This document shows, in pieces, positions 34,762-42,157 of a stretch of 46,067 nucleotides of DNA (positions are counted from its first letter, which is position 1; every line of letters begins with the position of its first letter). Where the stretch lies: NCBI GenBank assembly GCA_030730365.1, contig JANQVJ010000011.1:1-46067 (forward strand), written 5' to 3'. This DNA is from Verrucomicrobiales bacterium. Its GTDB lineage: Bacteria; Verrucomicrobiota; Verrucomicrobiia; Verrucomicrobiales; DEV007. The position numbers were made by a program, and so were the translations under genes. A model generated the notes under the pieces. That model saw only the letters and a list, made by a program, of their open reading frames with translations, did no database searches and was not told where the DNA came from.

Positions 34762-35651
34762 GGTGCGGCTTTCGCGGCGGGGGCACTGATCACGATCAGA
34801 TAGGGCCGCACTTTTTTAAACGTCGCGGGACCGATCCCTTTGACGTCGAGAAGATCCTCGATTTTCGCAAAGGGTCTTTTTCTGACCACGGCATCGGCGA
34901 GGGATTCGCGTAGCCCGGCCCGCATGAGATCCTCGATCGCGGCGGTATTGACATCGACGGGCTCGGAGGGCGGGGCTACGACGAGGGCGTCGTCGATGGC
35001 CTCGAGCCCCCGCATTTCTTCGCGTTCTTCTTTCCGCATCGCGACGATCTGCCCGGCATCCGAGTGCCCCCAGATGCCCTTGCGTCCGATCGCGGCCACG
35101 AGTTCTAAGTCTTTTAAATAGGCGTCCCACTCATCCCGCGAGGTGGCTGTCGGTGTCTCTCGTCCGAGACCGAAGGCTCGTGCGAGTCCGTTCTCGACGA
35201 GGAGGTGGCCCAGGTCGCGGCCTTCGGAGGTTCGGACGAAGGCATAGTAGCGGGGTTTTCCCGAGCGTCCTCTCGCATCAGCGTAGGCGGTGTGAATCGT
35301 AAAAGGTTGGCTCAGAGCGGCGGCGGTGAAGGCGGCGGCTTTCTTTCCGTGCTCAACGGCGGTGAGATAATTGCTGACTCCGAAGTAGCGCGACTGCTCA
35401 CGGAGTCGGCGTTTGTCGTTCGTATCGCTCACCGTCTGCTCGATGCAGTCCACAAAATAGAGACGAAAGACGTGCTCTTTTCCGTCGGGTAGCTTAACCA
35501 GAAAAGAATCGCCGTCGGCCCATTCTGTCGCTATGTAAGTGCAGGGCCCGATCTCTTCGAGACCGCTGGCCCACGCTTCGCCAATGACGGGGAGCAAACT
35601 ACAAATGAATACACAGAGTCTATTTCGGAAGCCCGGGGAAGCTGTCGACAT
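34758..35651 (-). CDS. Secreted thermonuclease (SNase-like) fused to a ComEA-type HhH domain
   Basis: A 297-residue protein. A signal peptide (RLCVFICSLLPVIGEAWASG) is followed by an SNase fold: CTYIATEWADGDSFLVKL, HVFRLYFVDCIEQ, TIHTAYADARGRSG, LGHLLVENGLARAFG. The C-terminal part (VDVNTAAIEDLMRAGLRESLADAVV, KIEDLLDVKGIGPATFKKVRPYL) is a ComEA-like helix-hairpin-helix DNA-binding unit. Secreted SNases cleave DNA or RNA; the added HhH should hold DNA, so a role in DNA uptake or extracellular DNA use is plausible. The start overlaps the 3' end of the upstream repeat gene by 32 nt. Confidence 0.88.
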   Translation of the reverse strand: MSTASPGFRNRLCVFICSLLPVIGEAWASGLEEIGPCTYIATEWADGDSFLVKLPDGKEHVFRLYFVDCIEQTVSDTNDKRRLREQSRYFGVSNYLTAVEHGKKAAAFTAAALSQPFTIHTAYADARGRSGKPRYYAFVRTSEGRDLGHLLVENGLARAFGLGRETPTATSRDEWDAYLKDLELVAAIGRKGIWGHSDAGQIVAMRKEEREEMRGLEAIDDALVVAPPSEPVDVNTAAIEDLMRAGLRESLADAVVRKRPFAKIEDLLDVKGIGPATFKKVRPYLIVISAPAAKAAP

Positions 35652-35931
35652 ACTTTATCTTAAAATCTGGAAAGCTATTCACAATCTGTATTTTGAAATC
35701 CGGGAAACTCTCCACGATTTGCCACTTCCCCGGACTGTTCGGAAAAGAGGAAACTCGCTGGACATGCAGATCGGCGAAGGATTCGACGACCTGCACTTTG
35801 TAATCCGGGAAGCTACTCACGAATTGGATTTTCCCGTAGATTTTGGCGGCCTGCGGCCGCCTCGCCGACGCAAAACTGGTCGAGACGAGGATTAAAAAGA
35901 CGAGGGACGAAATAAGGGGGAGACGATTCAT
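35620..35931 (-). CDS. Small secreted repeat protein, likely 7(1)-septoil-knot family
   Basis: A 103-residue protein. After a signal peptide (MNRLPLISSLVFLILVSTSFA) come six short repeats: KIQFVSSFPD, YKVQVVESFAD, LHVQRVSSFPN, KWQIVESFPD, FKIQIVNSFPD, FKIKYVDSFPG, with an SPG insertion before KWQ. I recall this sequence type as the family named after its predicted 7(1) knot (a beta-strand knot predicted by structure modelling); I cannot verify it here. Its function is unknown. It starts the operon with the secreted nuclease. An alternative start 9 codons upstream lacks support, because the promoter ends 6 nt before 35931. Confidence 0.8.
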   Translation of the reverse strand: MNRLPLISSLVFLILVSTSFASARRPQAAKIYGKIQFVSSFPDYKVQVVESFADLHVQRVSSFPNSPGKWQIVESFPDFKIQIVNSFPDFKIKYVDSFPGLPK

Positions 35932-35937
35932 GAACTG

Positions 35938-35966
35938 ATGGACGAAGGAAAGTATCAAGATATCAA
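35938..35966 (-). promoter_or_regulatory. Putative leaderless promoter of the knot-protein/nuclease operon
   Basis: Minus strand TTGATA (35961-35966), 17 nt, GTCCAT (35938-35943), then 6 nt to the ATG at 35931. A second TTGATA follows at 35952-35957. Confidence 0.45.
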
Positions 35967-36339
35967 AAGATGGCGCGTCTTGTATGTCGAAAAATGTTGA
36001 GTTTTAGCCTCGCTGGATGGGGGTAAAGTGGTGAAACCGGCCATCGTCAGTAAAAACCGATCATTCAAGCGATCGAGCCGTTTGGCAGGGAAGGAAAGTT
36101 CTCCGGGAATATGACAAGCTCTCCGAGGACTCGCACTCCCAAAAGAAGTCTAACGGGCAGGTATCCGGTTAGACCCTCTGTGAGGGTGCCCGTCCCTATA
36201 GGGAGTGTATCCGATTCGTTCGACACCACAGTGGTCATGCGCCGACGATCCCTCTAGAGAAATGGTCGCCGTGCGAAAAATGAGGGCACCGAGAAGCCGC
36301 GCATCGAGCCGGAACGACGCGATCCGGTTGGGGAAAACG
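35967..36339. other. Gene-free stretch between the knot-protein gene and tRNA-Ala
   Basis: No convincing reading frame is present. The middle holds a stacked palindromic set: ACGGGC (36153-36158) pairs with GCCCGT (36188-36193), enclosing ACCCTC-TGT-GAGGGT (36173-36187). The 10-bp palindrome CCCTATAGGG (36194-36203) follows at once, then CTCTAGAG (36252-36259). GTATCCGGTT and GTATCCGATT form a short direct repeat around it. It may encode a small structured RNA or a regulatory region. A 5-bp hairpin at 36309-36327 lies just downstream of the tRNA on its strand but lacks a T-run. Confidence 0.6.
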
Positions 36340-36412
36340 TGGAGCATAGCGGATTTGAACCGCTGACCCCCTGCATGCCATGCAGGTGCTCTACCAACTG
36401 AGCTAATGCCCC
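36340..36412 (-). tRNA. tRNA-Ala (anticodon GGC)
   Basis: The minus strand folds as a cloverleaf: acceptor GGGGCAT pairs with ATGCTCC, the D-arm is GCTCAGTTGGTAGAGC, the anticodon stem is CCTGC/GCAGG with loop ATGGCAT giving anticodon GGC (codon GCC), and the T-arm is AGCGGTTCAAATCCGCT. The discriminator is A and CCA is not encoded, so the cca product must add it. Confidence 0.97.
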
Positions 36413-36516
36413 GTTTTCCAGGTCCCTCAGAGGACGGGCGGGGATAATGCAACAAGATCGGCAGATCGGCAAACGGAATTTCCCTCCATCCTGATTTTCC
36501 TCGCAAAAGCGGGCGC

Positions 36517-37614
36517 TCAGGAGGCGGCGATGCTCCACTCGAGCGTCAGTCCCATGCCGTAAGGAAGGGGGACGACGGGGCCGTCTTCGGTCAGATGCGG
36601 CTTGGTGTGAGAGGTCTCGCGCTTCATCATGAAAGTCTCTTTTGAACCCTCGAAGCCGTAAAAGGCGGGACCGTTGCTGCAAAGAAAGCGGGTGAAACTT
36701 TCGCGTCCGGCGTCGGAGCCAAGATCGGCGCCGGCTTCTTCGAAGGCCATCGCGTAGAGCTGGGGCGCACAGCCACCGGTGTAACAACCGGCCGCGCATC
36801 CACATTCGGTCGCTTTGGTGGTGTGCGGGGCGCTATCGGTCCCGGCGAAGAATTTCGACTGTCCCGGGGTCATGACGGCTTCGCGCAGGGCGGCACGGTC
36901 GCTCTCGAATTTCACGATGGGCAGGCAGTAGAGATGATACTTCAGCCCCTGGATGAGATGGCCGACGGTGTAGAGGAGATGCTGCGGAGTGATCGTCGCC
37001 CCGACACGATCCGGTGCTCCCGTGACAAAGGAGGCCGCCGCCGCCGTCGTGATATGCTCGCAAACGATTCGAAGCCGCGGATGAGCCTCGAGAATTCGAG
37101 GCAGGGTTTGAGCATAAAAAATAGACTCGGCAGTCTGATGGGCATCGAAATAGGCGGATCCAATGAGTCCGTGTTGCTCTCCGTGGATGCAGAGGACGAT
37201 CCCGTGATCCTCCATCGCCGTGAAGACCTCACCGCCTATCCATTCATCCATCGGAACACCATGCTCCGAGTTCGTCGTGCCGTGGGGCGGGTAATATTTA
37301 CAGGCTCTGAGGAGGCCCGACTCTGCCCCCGCCACTATCATGGCGGGAGTCGTCTCGCGGGTGAGGTAGAGAGGGATGATAAGCTGATCAAAAGCGGAAG
37401 CACCCGCTTCGAACAGTTCCTCGCGGTAAGCCTCGATCGATCGTGCCGTCTTCGTGTCCGCTCCCGAGATCCGCGAGACGGGTGGCTTTGTGTTCGGCAT
37501 GGCGAGCGCTCCCGCACAGCCCATCGCGAGATGGTCGGCGACGTAGAGTCCCACATTGGCCCCCTGGCGGAAGTGGGTGTGGAGGTCGTACCATTTCGGG
37601 AGCGTCAGATCCAT
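36517..37614 (-). CDS. pyrC: Dihydroorotase PyrC
   Basis: A 365-residue class II dihydroorotase, the third step of pyrimidine synthesis. Metal-binding and active-site parts are visible: YDLHTHFRQG, ALAMPNTKPPV, ACKYYPPHGTTNSEHG with the carboxylated Lys, GIVLCIHGEQHG, CEHITT, ITPQHLLYT, and FFAGTDSAPH with the last metal/catalytic Asp. The Cys-rich ECGCAAGCYTGGCAP region is normal for this class. GTG at 37617 directly precedes ATG at 37614; the ATG is chosen. It follows the DUF1080 stop by 11 nt, so it is expressed from the 38298 promoter region. Confidence 0.96.
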   Translation of the reverse strand: MDLTLPKWYDLHTHFRQGANVGLYVADHLAMGCAGALAMPNTKPPVSRISGADTKTARSIEAYREELFEAGASAFDQLIIPLYLTRETTPAMIVAGAESGLLRACKYYPPHGTTNSEHGVPMDEWIGGEVFTAMEDHGIVLCIHGEQHGLIGSAYFDAHQTAESIFYAQTLPRILEAHPRLRIVCEHITTAAAASFVTGAPDRVGATITPQHLLYTVGHLIQGLKYHLYCLPIVKFESDRAALREAVMTPGQSKFFAGTDSAPHTTKATECGCAAGCYTGGCAPQLYAMAFEEAGADLGSDAGRESFTRFLCSNGPAFYGFEGSKETFMMKRETSHTKPHLTEDGPVVPLPYGMGLTLEWSIAAS

Positions 37615-37625
37615 CACAGGAAAGA

Positions 37626-38297
37626 TTAGAGGGTCTTGATCCGAAGATTCCTGAAGCGATAGGTCTGGCCCTTTTCCCCGTGGTGTTGTATCCCGAGATG
37701 GCCTTTCGCATCGGTGTCGTCGGTATATTCGGTGGTGGCGACGCCGTTTAGCTCGATTTTCAAAAGGTTCCCTTTGCAGGTGATGCGGATCTTGTTCCAG
37801 TCATTCCGTTTCAGCGCATCGCGAACTTCGGGCTTTTTAAAATGTGCCTGCGACTCGGCCTCGTGGGCGAGGGCTGCCTCAACTTTGGTGCGTCCTTTCT
37901 GGCTTGGCCAGAGCCACTGGTTGCGGCCCTCGTCGTAGAGTCCGCCCGACCAGCGGCGGTCCGATCCGTCGATCTCGGACTGGTAGCCGTAAACCTTGTT
38001 CGGCTCGACATGACAGCGGAACATGAAACCCGAGTTCGCGGGGCCTTCGGGCAGGTGAACTTCGCCCTCGAAGATAAAGTCCGCATATTGCTCTTCAGTC
38101 ACGAGGAAGAATTTTTTGTCCGCGGTGAGGTGGATCTCATCACCGACGACTTCTGCTTCACCCCACTCGTAGGGGTTTTTCCAGCCGCTGAGGTCTTTGC
38201 CGTTGAAGAGAGGAGTGAAGCCATCCTCTACAGCGAAGAGCAGGGCGGGAGCCGCGACGAGGGCGGCGAGGGCTTTGAGATAAGTCGGGGCTTTCAT
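37626..38297 (-). CDS. Secreted DUF1080 (3-keto-disaccharide hydrolase-like) protein
   Basis: A 223-residue exported protein with a signal peptide (MKAPTYLKALAALVAAPALLFA). The domain is the jelly-roll DUF1080 fold: FTPLFNGKDLSGWKNP, FEGEVHLPEGPANSGFMFRC, DRRWSGGLYDEGRNQWLWP, WNKIRITCKGNLLKIELNGV and GHLGIQHHGEKGQTYRFRNLRIK. Characterised relatives hydrolyse 3-keto-glycosides or bind carbohydrate. It is transcribed divergently from a second, only distantly similar DUF1080 gene, and pyrC follows downstream. Confidence 0.92.
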   Translation of the reverse strand: MKAPTYLKALAALVAAPALLFAVEDGFTPLFNGKDLSGWKNPYEWGEAEVVGDEIHLTADKKFFLVTEEQYADFIFEGEVHLPEGPANSGFMFRCHVEPNKVYGYQSEIDGSDRRWSGGLYDEGRNQWLWPSQKGRTKVEAALAHEAESQAHFKKPEVRDALKRNDWNKIRITCKGNLLKIELNGVATTEYTDDTDAKGHLGIQHHGEKGQTYRFRNLRIKTL

Positions 38298-38305
38298 GAT
38301 GCGGG

Positions 38306-38334
38306 AGGATCGCGGAGTTCGTGCCGTGGTGCAA
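38306..38334 (-). promoter_or_regulatory. Putative promoter of DUF1080-pyrC
   Basis: Minus strand TTGCAC (38329-38334), 17 nt, GATCCT (38306-38311), then 8 nt to the ATG at 38297. The -10 is weak. Confidence 0.3.
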
Positions 38335-38382
38335 GAGATTCTCGCCGGAGCAACCCGGCCACGAAAGACCGTATCACCGGTC

Positions 38383-38411
38383 TTGTCACGACGACCGTGA
38401 GGTGGTAAACA
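38383..38411 (+). promoter_or_regulatory. Putative leaderless promoter of the plus-strand DUF1080 gene
   Basis: TTGTCA (38383-38388), 17 nt, TAAACA (38406-38411), then 6 nt to the ATG at 38418. It lies in the 120-nt region between the two divergent DUF1080 genes. Confidence 0.5.
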
Positions 38412-38417
38412 GCATCA

Positions 38418-39113
38418 ATGAAACGATCGATCCTATTTTTTGGTGCCCTTATTGGAATGCTGTCATCAGTCCTCGCGGACGAGAAAGCGGCTGGTTTGAA
38501 CGTCCTCACTGAGGCGGAAAAAGCGGAGGGCTGGTCCCTGCTCTTCGACGGCAAGGACCTCTCGCAGTGGAAAAATTATCAGAAGGACGGCGTCGATCCC
38601 AAGTGGCAGGTCGCCGACGGCGCCTTCACCCTCACGGAAAAAGGCGGGGGCGATATCCTTACGAAAGAGCAGTATGGATCTTTTGAGCTCAAGCTCGACT
38701 ACAATATTTCCAAAGGCGGCAACAGCGGACTGATGTTTCACGTCCTCGAAACGGAGAAGACTCCCTGGATGACCGGACCCGAGATCCAGATTCAGGACAA
38801 TGTTGACGGCACCGATCCGCAGAAGGCCGGCTGGCTCTACCAACTCTACGCTCCCACCGTCGACGCGACGAATCCCGCCGGTGAGTGGAATACCCTCCAT
38901 ATTGTTATCACCCCCGGGAAGTGCGTCCACACCATGAATGGCACCAAGTATGTCGAGTATGTCAAAGGCTCGGCCGACTGGGACGCCAAGGTCGCGGCGA
39001 GCAAGTTCTCGAAGTTTCTCCAGTTCGGCAAGCCGACCAAGGGCCACCTCTGCCTGCAGGACCACGGTAATCTCGTCTCGTTCCGCAATGTGAAGATAAA
39101 GTCGCTCGACTGA
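38418..39113 (+). CDS. Second secreted DUF1080 protein
   Basis: A 231-residue exported protein with a signal peptide (MKRSILFFGALIGMLSSVLA). The DUF1080 fold is clear: WSLLFDGKDLSQWKNYQK, GGDILTKEQYGSFELKLDY, KGGNSGLMFHV, GPEIQIQDN, WLYQLYAPT, EWNTLHIVI, GKCVHTMNGTKYVEY and GHLCLQDHGNLVSFRNVKIKSL. The EIQIQDN and LQDHG motifs are those of the main DUF1080 group found beside glycan-degrading systems. Its stop touches the stop of the convergent DUF1501 gene. Confidence 0.94.
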   Translation: MKRSILFFGALIGMLSSVLADEKAAGLNVLTEAEKAEGWSLLFDGKDLSQWKNYQKDGVDPKWQVADGAFTLTEKGGGDILTKEQYGSFELKLDYNISKGGNSGLMFHVLETEKTPWMTGPEIQIQDNVDGTDPQKAGWLYQLYAPTVDATNPAGEWNTLHIVITPGKCVHTMNGTKYVEYVKGSADWDAKVAASKFSKFLQFGKPTKGHLCLQDHGNLVSFRNVKIKSLD

Positions 39114-40433
39114 TCACGAGCTCAGTTCCCGGATGACGCGACCGTCGCTGATGGCGATGGGACGCCCGATCGGGGTCATTTGTTCGTAGTCGTAATCGAT
39201 GCCGAGTTGGTGGAAGATCGTCGCGTGGATGTCCTCCACGCGGACTTTCCCGGTAGGCTCCTGACTTTCCCCGGTTGGGTCGGTCTCTCCGATCGCAAGC
39301 CCGCCGCGAAAGCCGCCGCCGCCGAGGAGCACGCTGAACCCGTGCGGCCAATGGTCGCGTCCCTCGGCGAGGTTCAGCTTCGGAGTGCGCCCGAACTCCG
39401 TCGCGACCATCACGATGGTGTTCTCATACAAGTCGCGATCTTTCAACAGTCCGATCAGCGCGGCGAGGGCCGGATCGAGGATCCCGAGCTGTTTGGCTTG
39501 GCCTTCGTAGTTATTGATATGGGTATCCCACCCGTTCAACGTCACTTCGACGCAGCGCACCCCGACCTCGACGAGGCGGACGGCGGCGAGACAACTGCGC
39601 CCGAATGCCGTATCACCAAAGGCCTCCCGCTCCGCTTTGGGGGCGTCACTGACGTCAAAGGCGGCGAGTTGATCTGAGCTCATCATGCGTCGGGCGCGCT
39701 CGATGGAGGTGCGGTGAAGGGTCCGCGATTTCTCGAGATCGGCGAGGCGGCCTGCGGCAAAGGACTGCTCCAGCACGTCCAGTCCATCGAGGCGAAGGGA
39801 CTGTCCCTCGTCATCGGTGCGCGATCGTAGATCGGGTAAGGGCTTGACGGGGTCGTAGGCCTGAAAGGCGTCGTATTGTGCCCCGAGATAGCCTCCGCGA
39901 GCCGGATTCTGCCCCGGGAGGATGGAAATGTGCGAGGGGATGTCGATGGGCGGCATCTTCTCGTCGAGCCCCGGCATTTCGTGGCAGAGGATCGATCCTA
40001 TCGCCGGATGAATGAGCCCCGGAAAGGGCCGGTAACCCGTTTTCACGTTGTAGATTGCGCGGGTGTGGTCGCCTTCTTTGCTGGTGACCGCGCGGAGAAT
40101 GGAGAAATCCTGCGCCCGTTCCGCCGTGAGCGGCAGTCCTTCGCCGAATTTCATTCCGCGCACAGCCGTTTCGATCGCCTTCGCCCCGTAGGCAATCGCG
40201 CGGCCGGGATGCGGGTCGAAAGTCTCGAGCTGACTCGCCCCGCCCTCCATCCAGAGGATGATAACAGACTGCGGTCGTTTTCCCGATTTTTCCGAACCGC
40301 GCGCGAGCTGTTGGGCGAGAGGAGTGAGCCAGCCAAGACCGGCGACGGCCGAGCTTTTTAAGAGGGCGCGCCGGGTGAAATGATCGCTCTGACCGCAGGC
40401 TCCGTGTCTTGAGAAAGGTGAAAAAGGCGTCAT
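39114..40433 (-). CDS. DUF1501 protein (Tat-exported)
   Basis: A 439-residue protein with a Tat-type signal (FTRRALLKSSAVAGLGWL). DUF1501 features are PQSVIILWMEGGASQLETFDP, DFSILRAVTSKEGDHTRAIYNVKTGY, RPFPGLIHPAIGSIL, a central helical part, VEVTLNGWDTHINNY and VMVATEFGRTPKLN with GRDHWPHGFSVLLGGGGFRGG. DUF1501 is distantly alkaline-phosphatase/sulfatase-like and almost always paired with DUF1549/DUF1553 proteins, as here; the reaction is unknown. The ATG overlaps the stop of that partner (ATGA). Confidence 0.93.
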   Translation of the reverse strand: MTPFSPFSRHGACGQSDHFTRRALLKSSAVAGLGWLTPLAQQLARGSEKSGKRPQSVIILWMEGGASQLETFDPHPGRAIAYGAKAIETAVRGMKFGEGLPLTAERAQDFSILRAVTSKEGDHTRAIYNVKTGYRPFPGLIHPAIGSILCHEMPGLDEKMPPIDIPSHISILPGQNPARGGYLGAQYDAFQAYDPVKPLPDLRSRTDDEGQSLRLDGLDVLEQSFAAGRLADLEKSRTLHRTSIERARRMMSSDQLAAFDVSDAPKAEREAFGDTAFGRSCLAAVRLVEVGVRCVEVTLNGWDTHINNYEGQAKQLGILDPALAALIGLLKDRDLYENTIVMVATEFGRTPKLNLAEGRDHWPHGFSVLLGGGGFRGGLAIGETDPTGESQEPTGKVRVEDIHATIFHQLGIDYDYEQMTPIGRPIAISDGRVIRELSS

Positions 40434-42061
40434 CGGTTCCAGGAGAATTCTGTGGAGTTGATCAGTGACCAGTAGAGATCGGCCATGGCTCGTTCTCTCG
40501 CTTTTTTCTCCTTTCCTTCGAGGAGACGGGTGAAATGCTCCCGCTCGGGGTCGGTCGGGTAGCGTGAAAGGAGTGCGAGGAAAGCCGCATCGAGCGTTTT
40601 CGCATCGGACGGGGCATAGTGCGCCAGTCGTGTCGAGCTGTTCATGACCGGATTCGGCTTGGTCCTTTCGTTGACGAGCTTCCCGTTCATGAGGAGGAGT
40701 CGTTGCGGGATCGTCCCGGACTCCTCGGCGAACTCATCCTCGCCGCGGTCGCCGTAGCGTTTCACAAAGTCACGCGTCTCCCCGTAGCGCCGCAACTTTT
40801 GCATGATGTGGGTCGACCCGTCGAGTGCCTGCAGGGTGCTGGCCTGGATGACGCTGCCGGCGACCTGTTCGGGACGCAGCGGGGTGACGGGAAAGGCGGC
40901 CCAGGTCGATTCCTGTTCTGCGGTGACCGGTTTGTCGGGATCGACGGAGCGACTCTCGCGACGAAAGGGATCCGAGCCCGCGATGACGCGGATGAGCCGC
41001 TCCATGTCGTAGCCGCTCGCGATGAAGCCGTGCGCCAGCTCCTCGAGGCCGGTGGAGTAGGGGCCCTCAAGAGGAATGTCATCGACCGGTTCACTGAGGG
41101 GACGCCCGAAGAGGATCGCCCAGGTGCGGTTCACCGTGACCCTGGCAAAGGCGGTGTTCTCCGGATGCGTGATCCAGCGCGCGAGCTGTTCGCGGCGCGA
41201 TCCGCCAGCGGCAAAAAGTTCGGGAAGAAAGGGGACCTGCGGAGCGATTTTCGTTTCACTTTTTTCCCCGAGGTAGCGTGCCTCGTACTCCTTCGTCCGT
41301 TTCTCTCTCACGCCGGTGATCGTGGTATCGGCCTGGGCAAAGAAGGCGGCGAGTTGGTGGAAATCCTTCTGCTTCCAGCGATCACTGAACTTGTCATCGT
41401 GGCACTGCATGCAATCGAGGCTGACCCCGAGAAAGGCTCGTGCCGTCCGCGCGGCGAGCTTTGTTTCGTCAGGGCCGCCACCGCCCGCTACGACCGAGAC
41501 GGTGATGAAGTTCGCCTCGGGATGGCTCGTCCAGAGGCCCTCGGCCGAGATGAGTTGCCGCACCAGTTCGTCGTAGGGGCGGTTGATCGCGATCTGATCT
41601 CCCAGCCAGGTCACCAGCCTTCGTCGCCGATAGACAAGGAAAGGGCCCGTCTCGACCCCGACGAAAGCCCGCGCAAAACGCTCCGCAAGGTAGTCCGCAT
41701 AGCGACGGTCGGCAAAAAGGTGATCGAGCCAGGCATTTACCGGGTCAGCGCCAGCCGGCAGGGCCTCGAGTCGGCGAATCTCCTCCAGCGAGGGCGGTGC
41801 ACCGGTCAGGGAGAGGGAGAGGCGCCGTGCGAGGGTGAGCGCATCGGCCGCGGGGACAGACGATAGGGGGGGCGTCGTCTGCGCGCGGGCAAAGGCGGCG
41901 TTCACGAGGGCGATCTCACCGGCGAGATCTTCGTGTGGAGAGGTAAGAAGCGGGAGCACCGTCGGCTCGTCCAGATACCGCCACATCATCATTCCGAGGA
42001 CGACCAGGACCGTGGACAGTCCGGTGAGGCAGGGGAGAGTGCGGGTAAGAAAGCGCTTCAT
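40430..42061 (-). CDS. DUF1549/DUF1553 protein with a heme-type CxxCH motif
   Basis: A 543-residue protein anchored by one N-terminal membrane helix (LTGLSTVLVVLGMMMW). The DUF1549 part holds ALTLARRLSLSLTGAPPSLEEI, RYADYLAERFARAFVG and LGVSLDCMQCHDDKFSDRWKQKDFHQLAAFF, where CMQCH could bind heme c. The DUF1553 part holds TAFARVTVNRTWAILFGR, VDDIPLEGPYSTGLEELAHGF, GYDMERLIRVIAGSDPFR and RRYPTDPEREHF-like SRYPTDPER. It lacks the N-terminal planctomycete cytochrome domain found in many relatives, so it is shorter than usual. With DUF1501 it forms a secreted pair thought to act on polysaccharides. The open frame continues 276 codons upstream antisense to tlyA, but the helix and conserved parts fix this start. 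Confidence 0.9.
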   Translation of the reverse strand: MKRFLTRTLPCLTGLSTVLVVLGMMMWRYLDEPTVLPLLTSPHEDLAGEIALVNAAFARAQTTPPLSSVPAADALTLARRLSLSLTGAPPSLEEIRRLEALPAGADPVNAWLDHLFADRRYADYLAERFARAFVGVETGPFLVYRRRRLVTWLGDQIAINRPYDELVRQLISAEGLWTSHPEANFITVSVVAGGGGPDETKLAARTARAFLGVSLDCMQCHDDKFSDRWKQKDFHQLAAFFAQADTTITGVREKRTKEYEARYLGEKSETKIAPQVPFLPELFAAGGSRREQLARWITHPENTAFARVTVNRTWAILFGRPLSEPVDDIPLEGPYSTGLEELAHGFIASGYDMERLIRVIAGSDPFRRESRSVDPDKPVTAEQESTWAAFPVTPLRPEQVAGSVIQASTLQALDGSTHIMQKLRRYGETRDFVKRYGDRGEDEFAEESGTIPQRLLLMNGKLVNERTKPNPVMNSSTRLAHYAPSDAKTLDAAFLALLSRYPTDPEREHFTRLLEGKEKKARERAMADLYWSLINSTEFSWNR

Positions 42062-42157
42062 CGGGTCAGGTTCCGTAGTTGAAAAGCGGACAATACCACG
42101 TTCACTCAGGGAAGACGCGGTTCGGACCGCGGGGGTTACAAGTGGATACACAAAGAC

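Noticed and set aside
35539-35895. Plus-strand frame of 118 codons opposite the knot-protein gene
   Set aside because: Its apparent repeats are the antisense image of the SFPD repeats; the minus-strand frame has the signal peptide and promoter.
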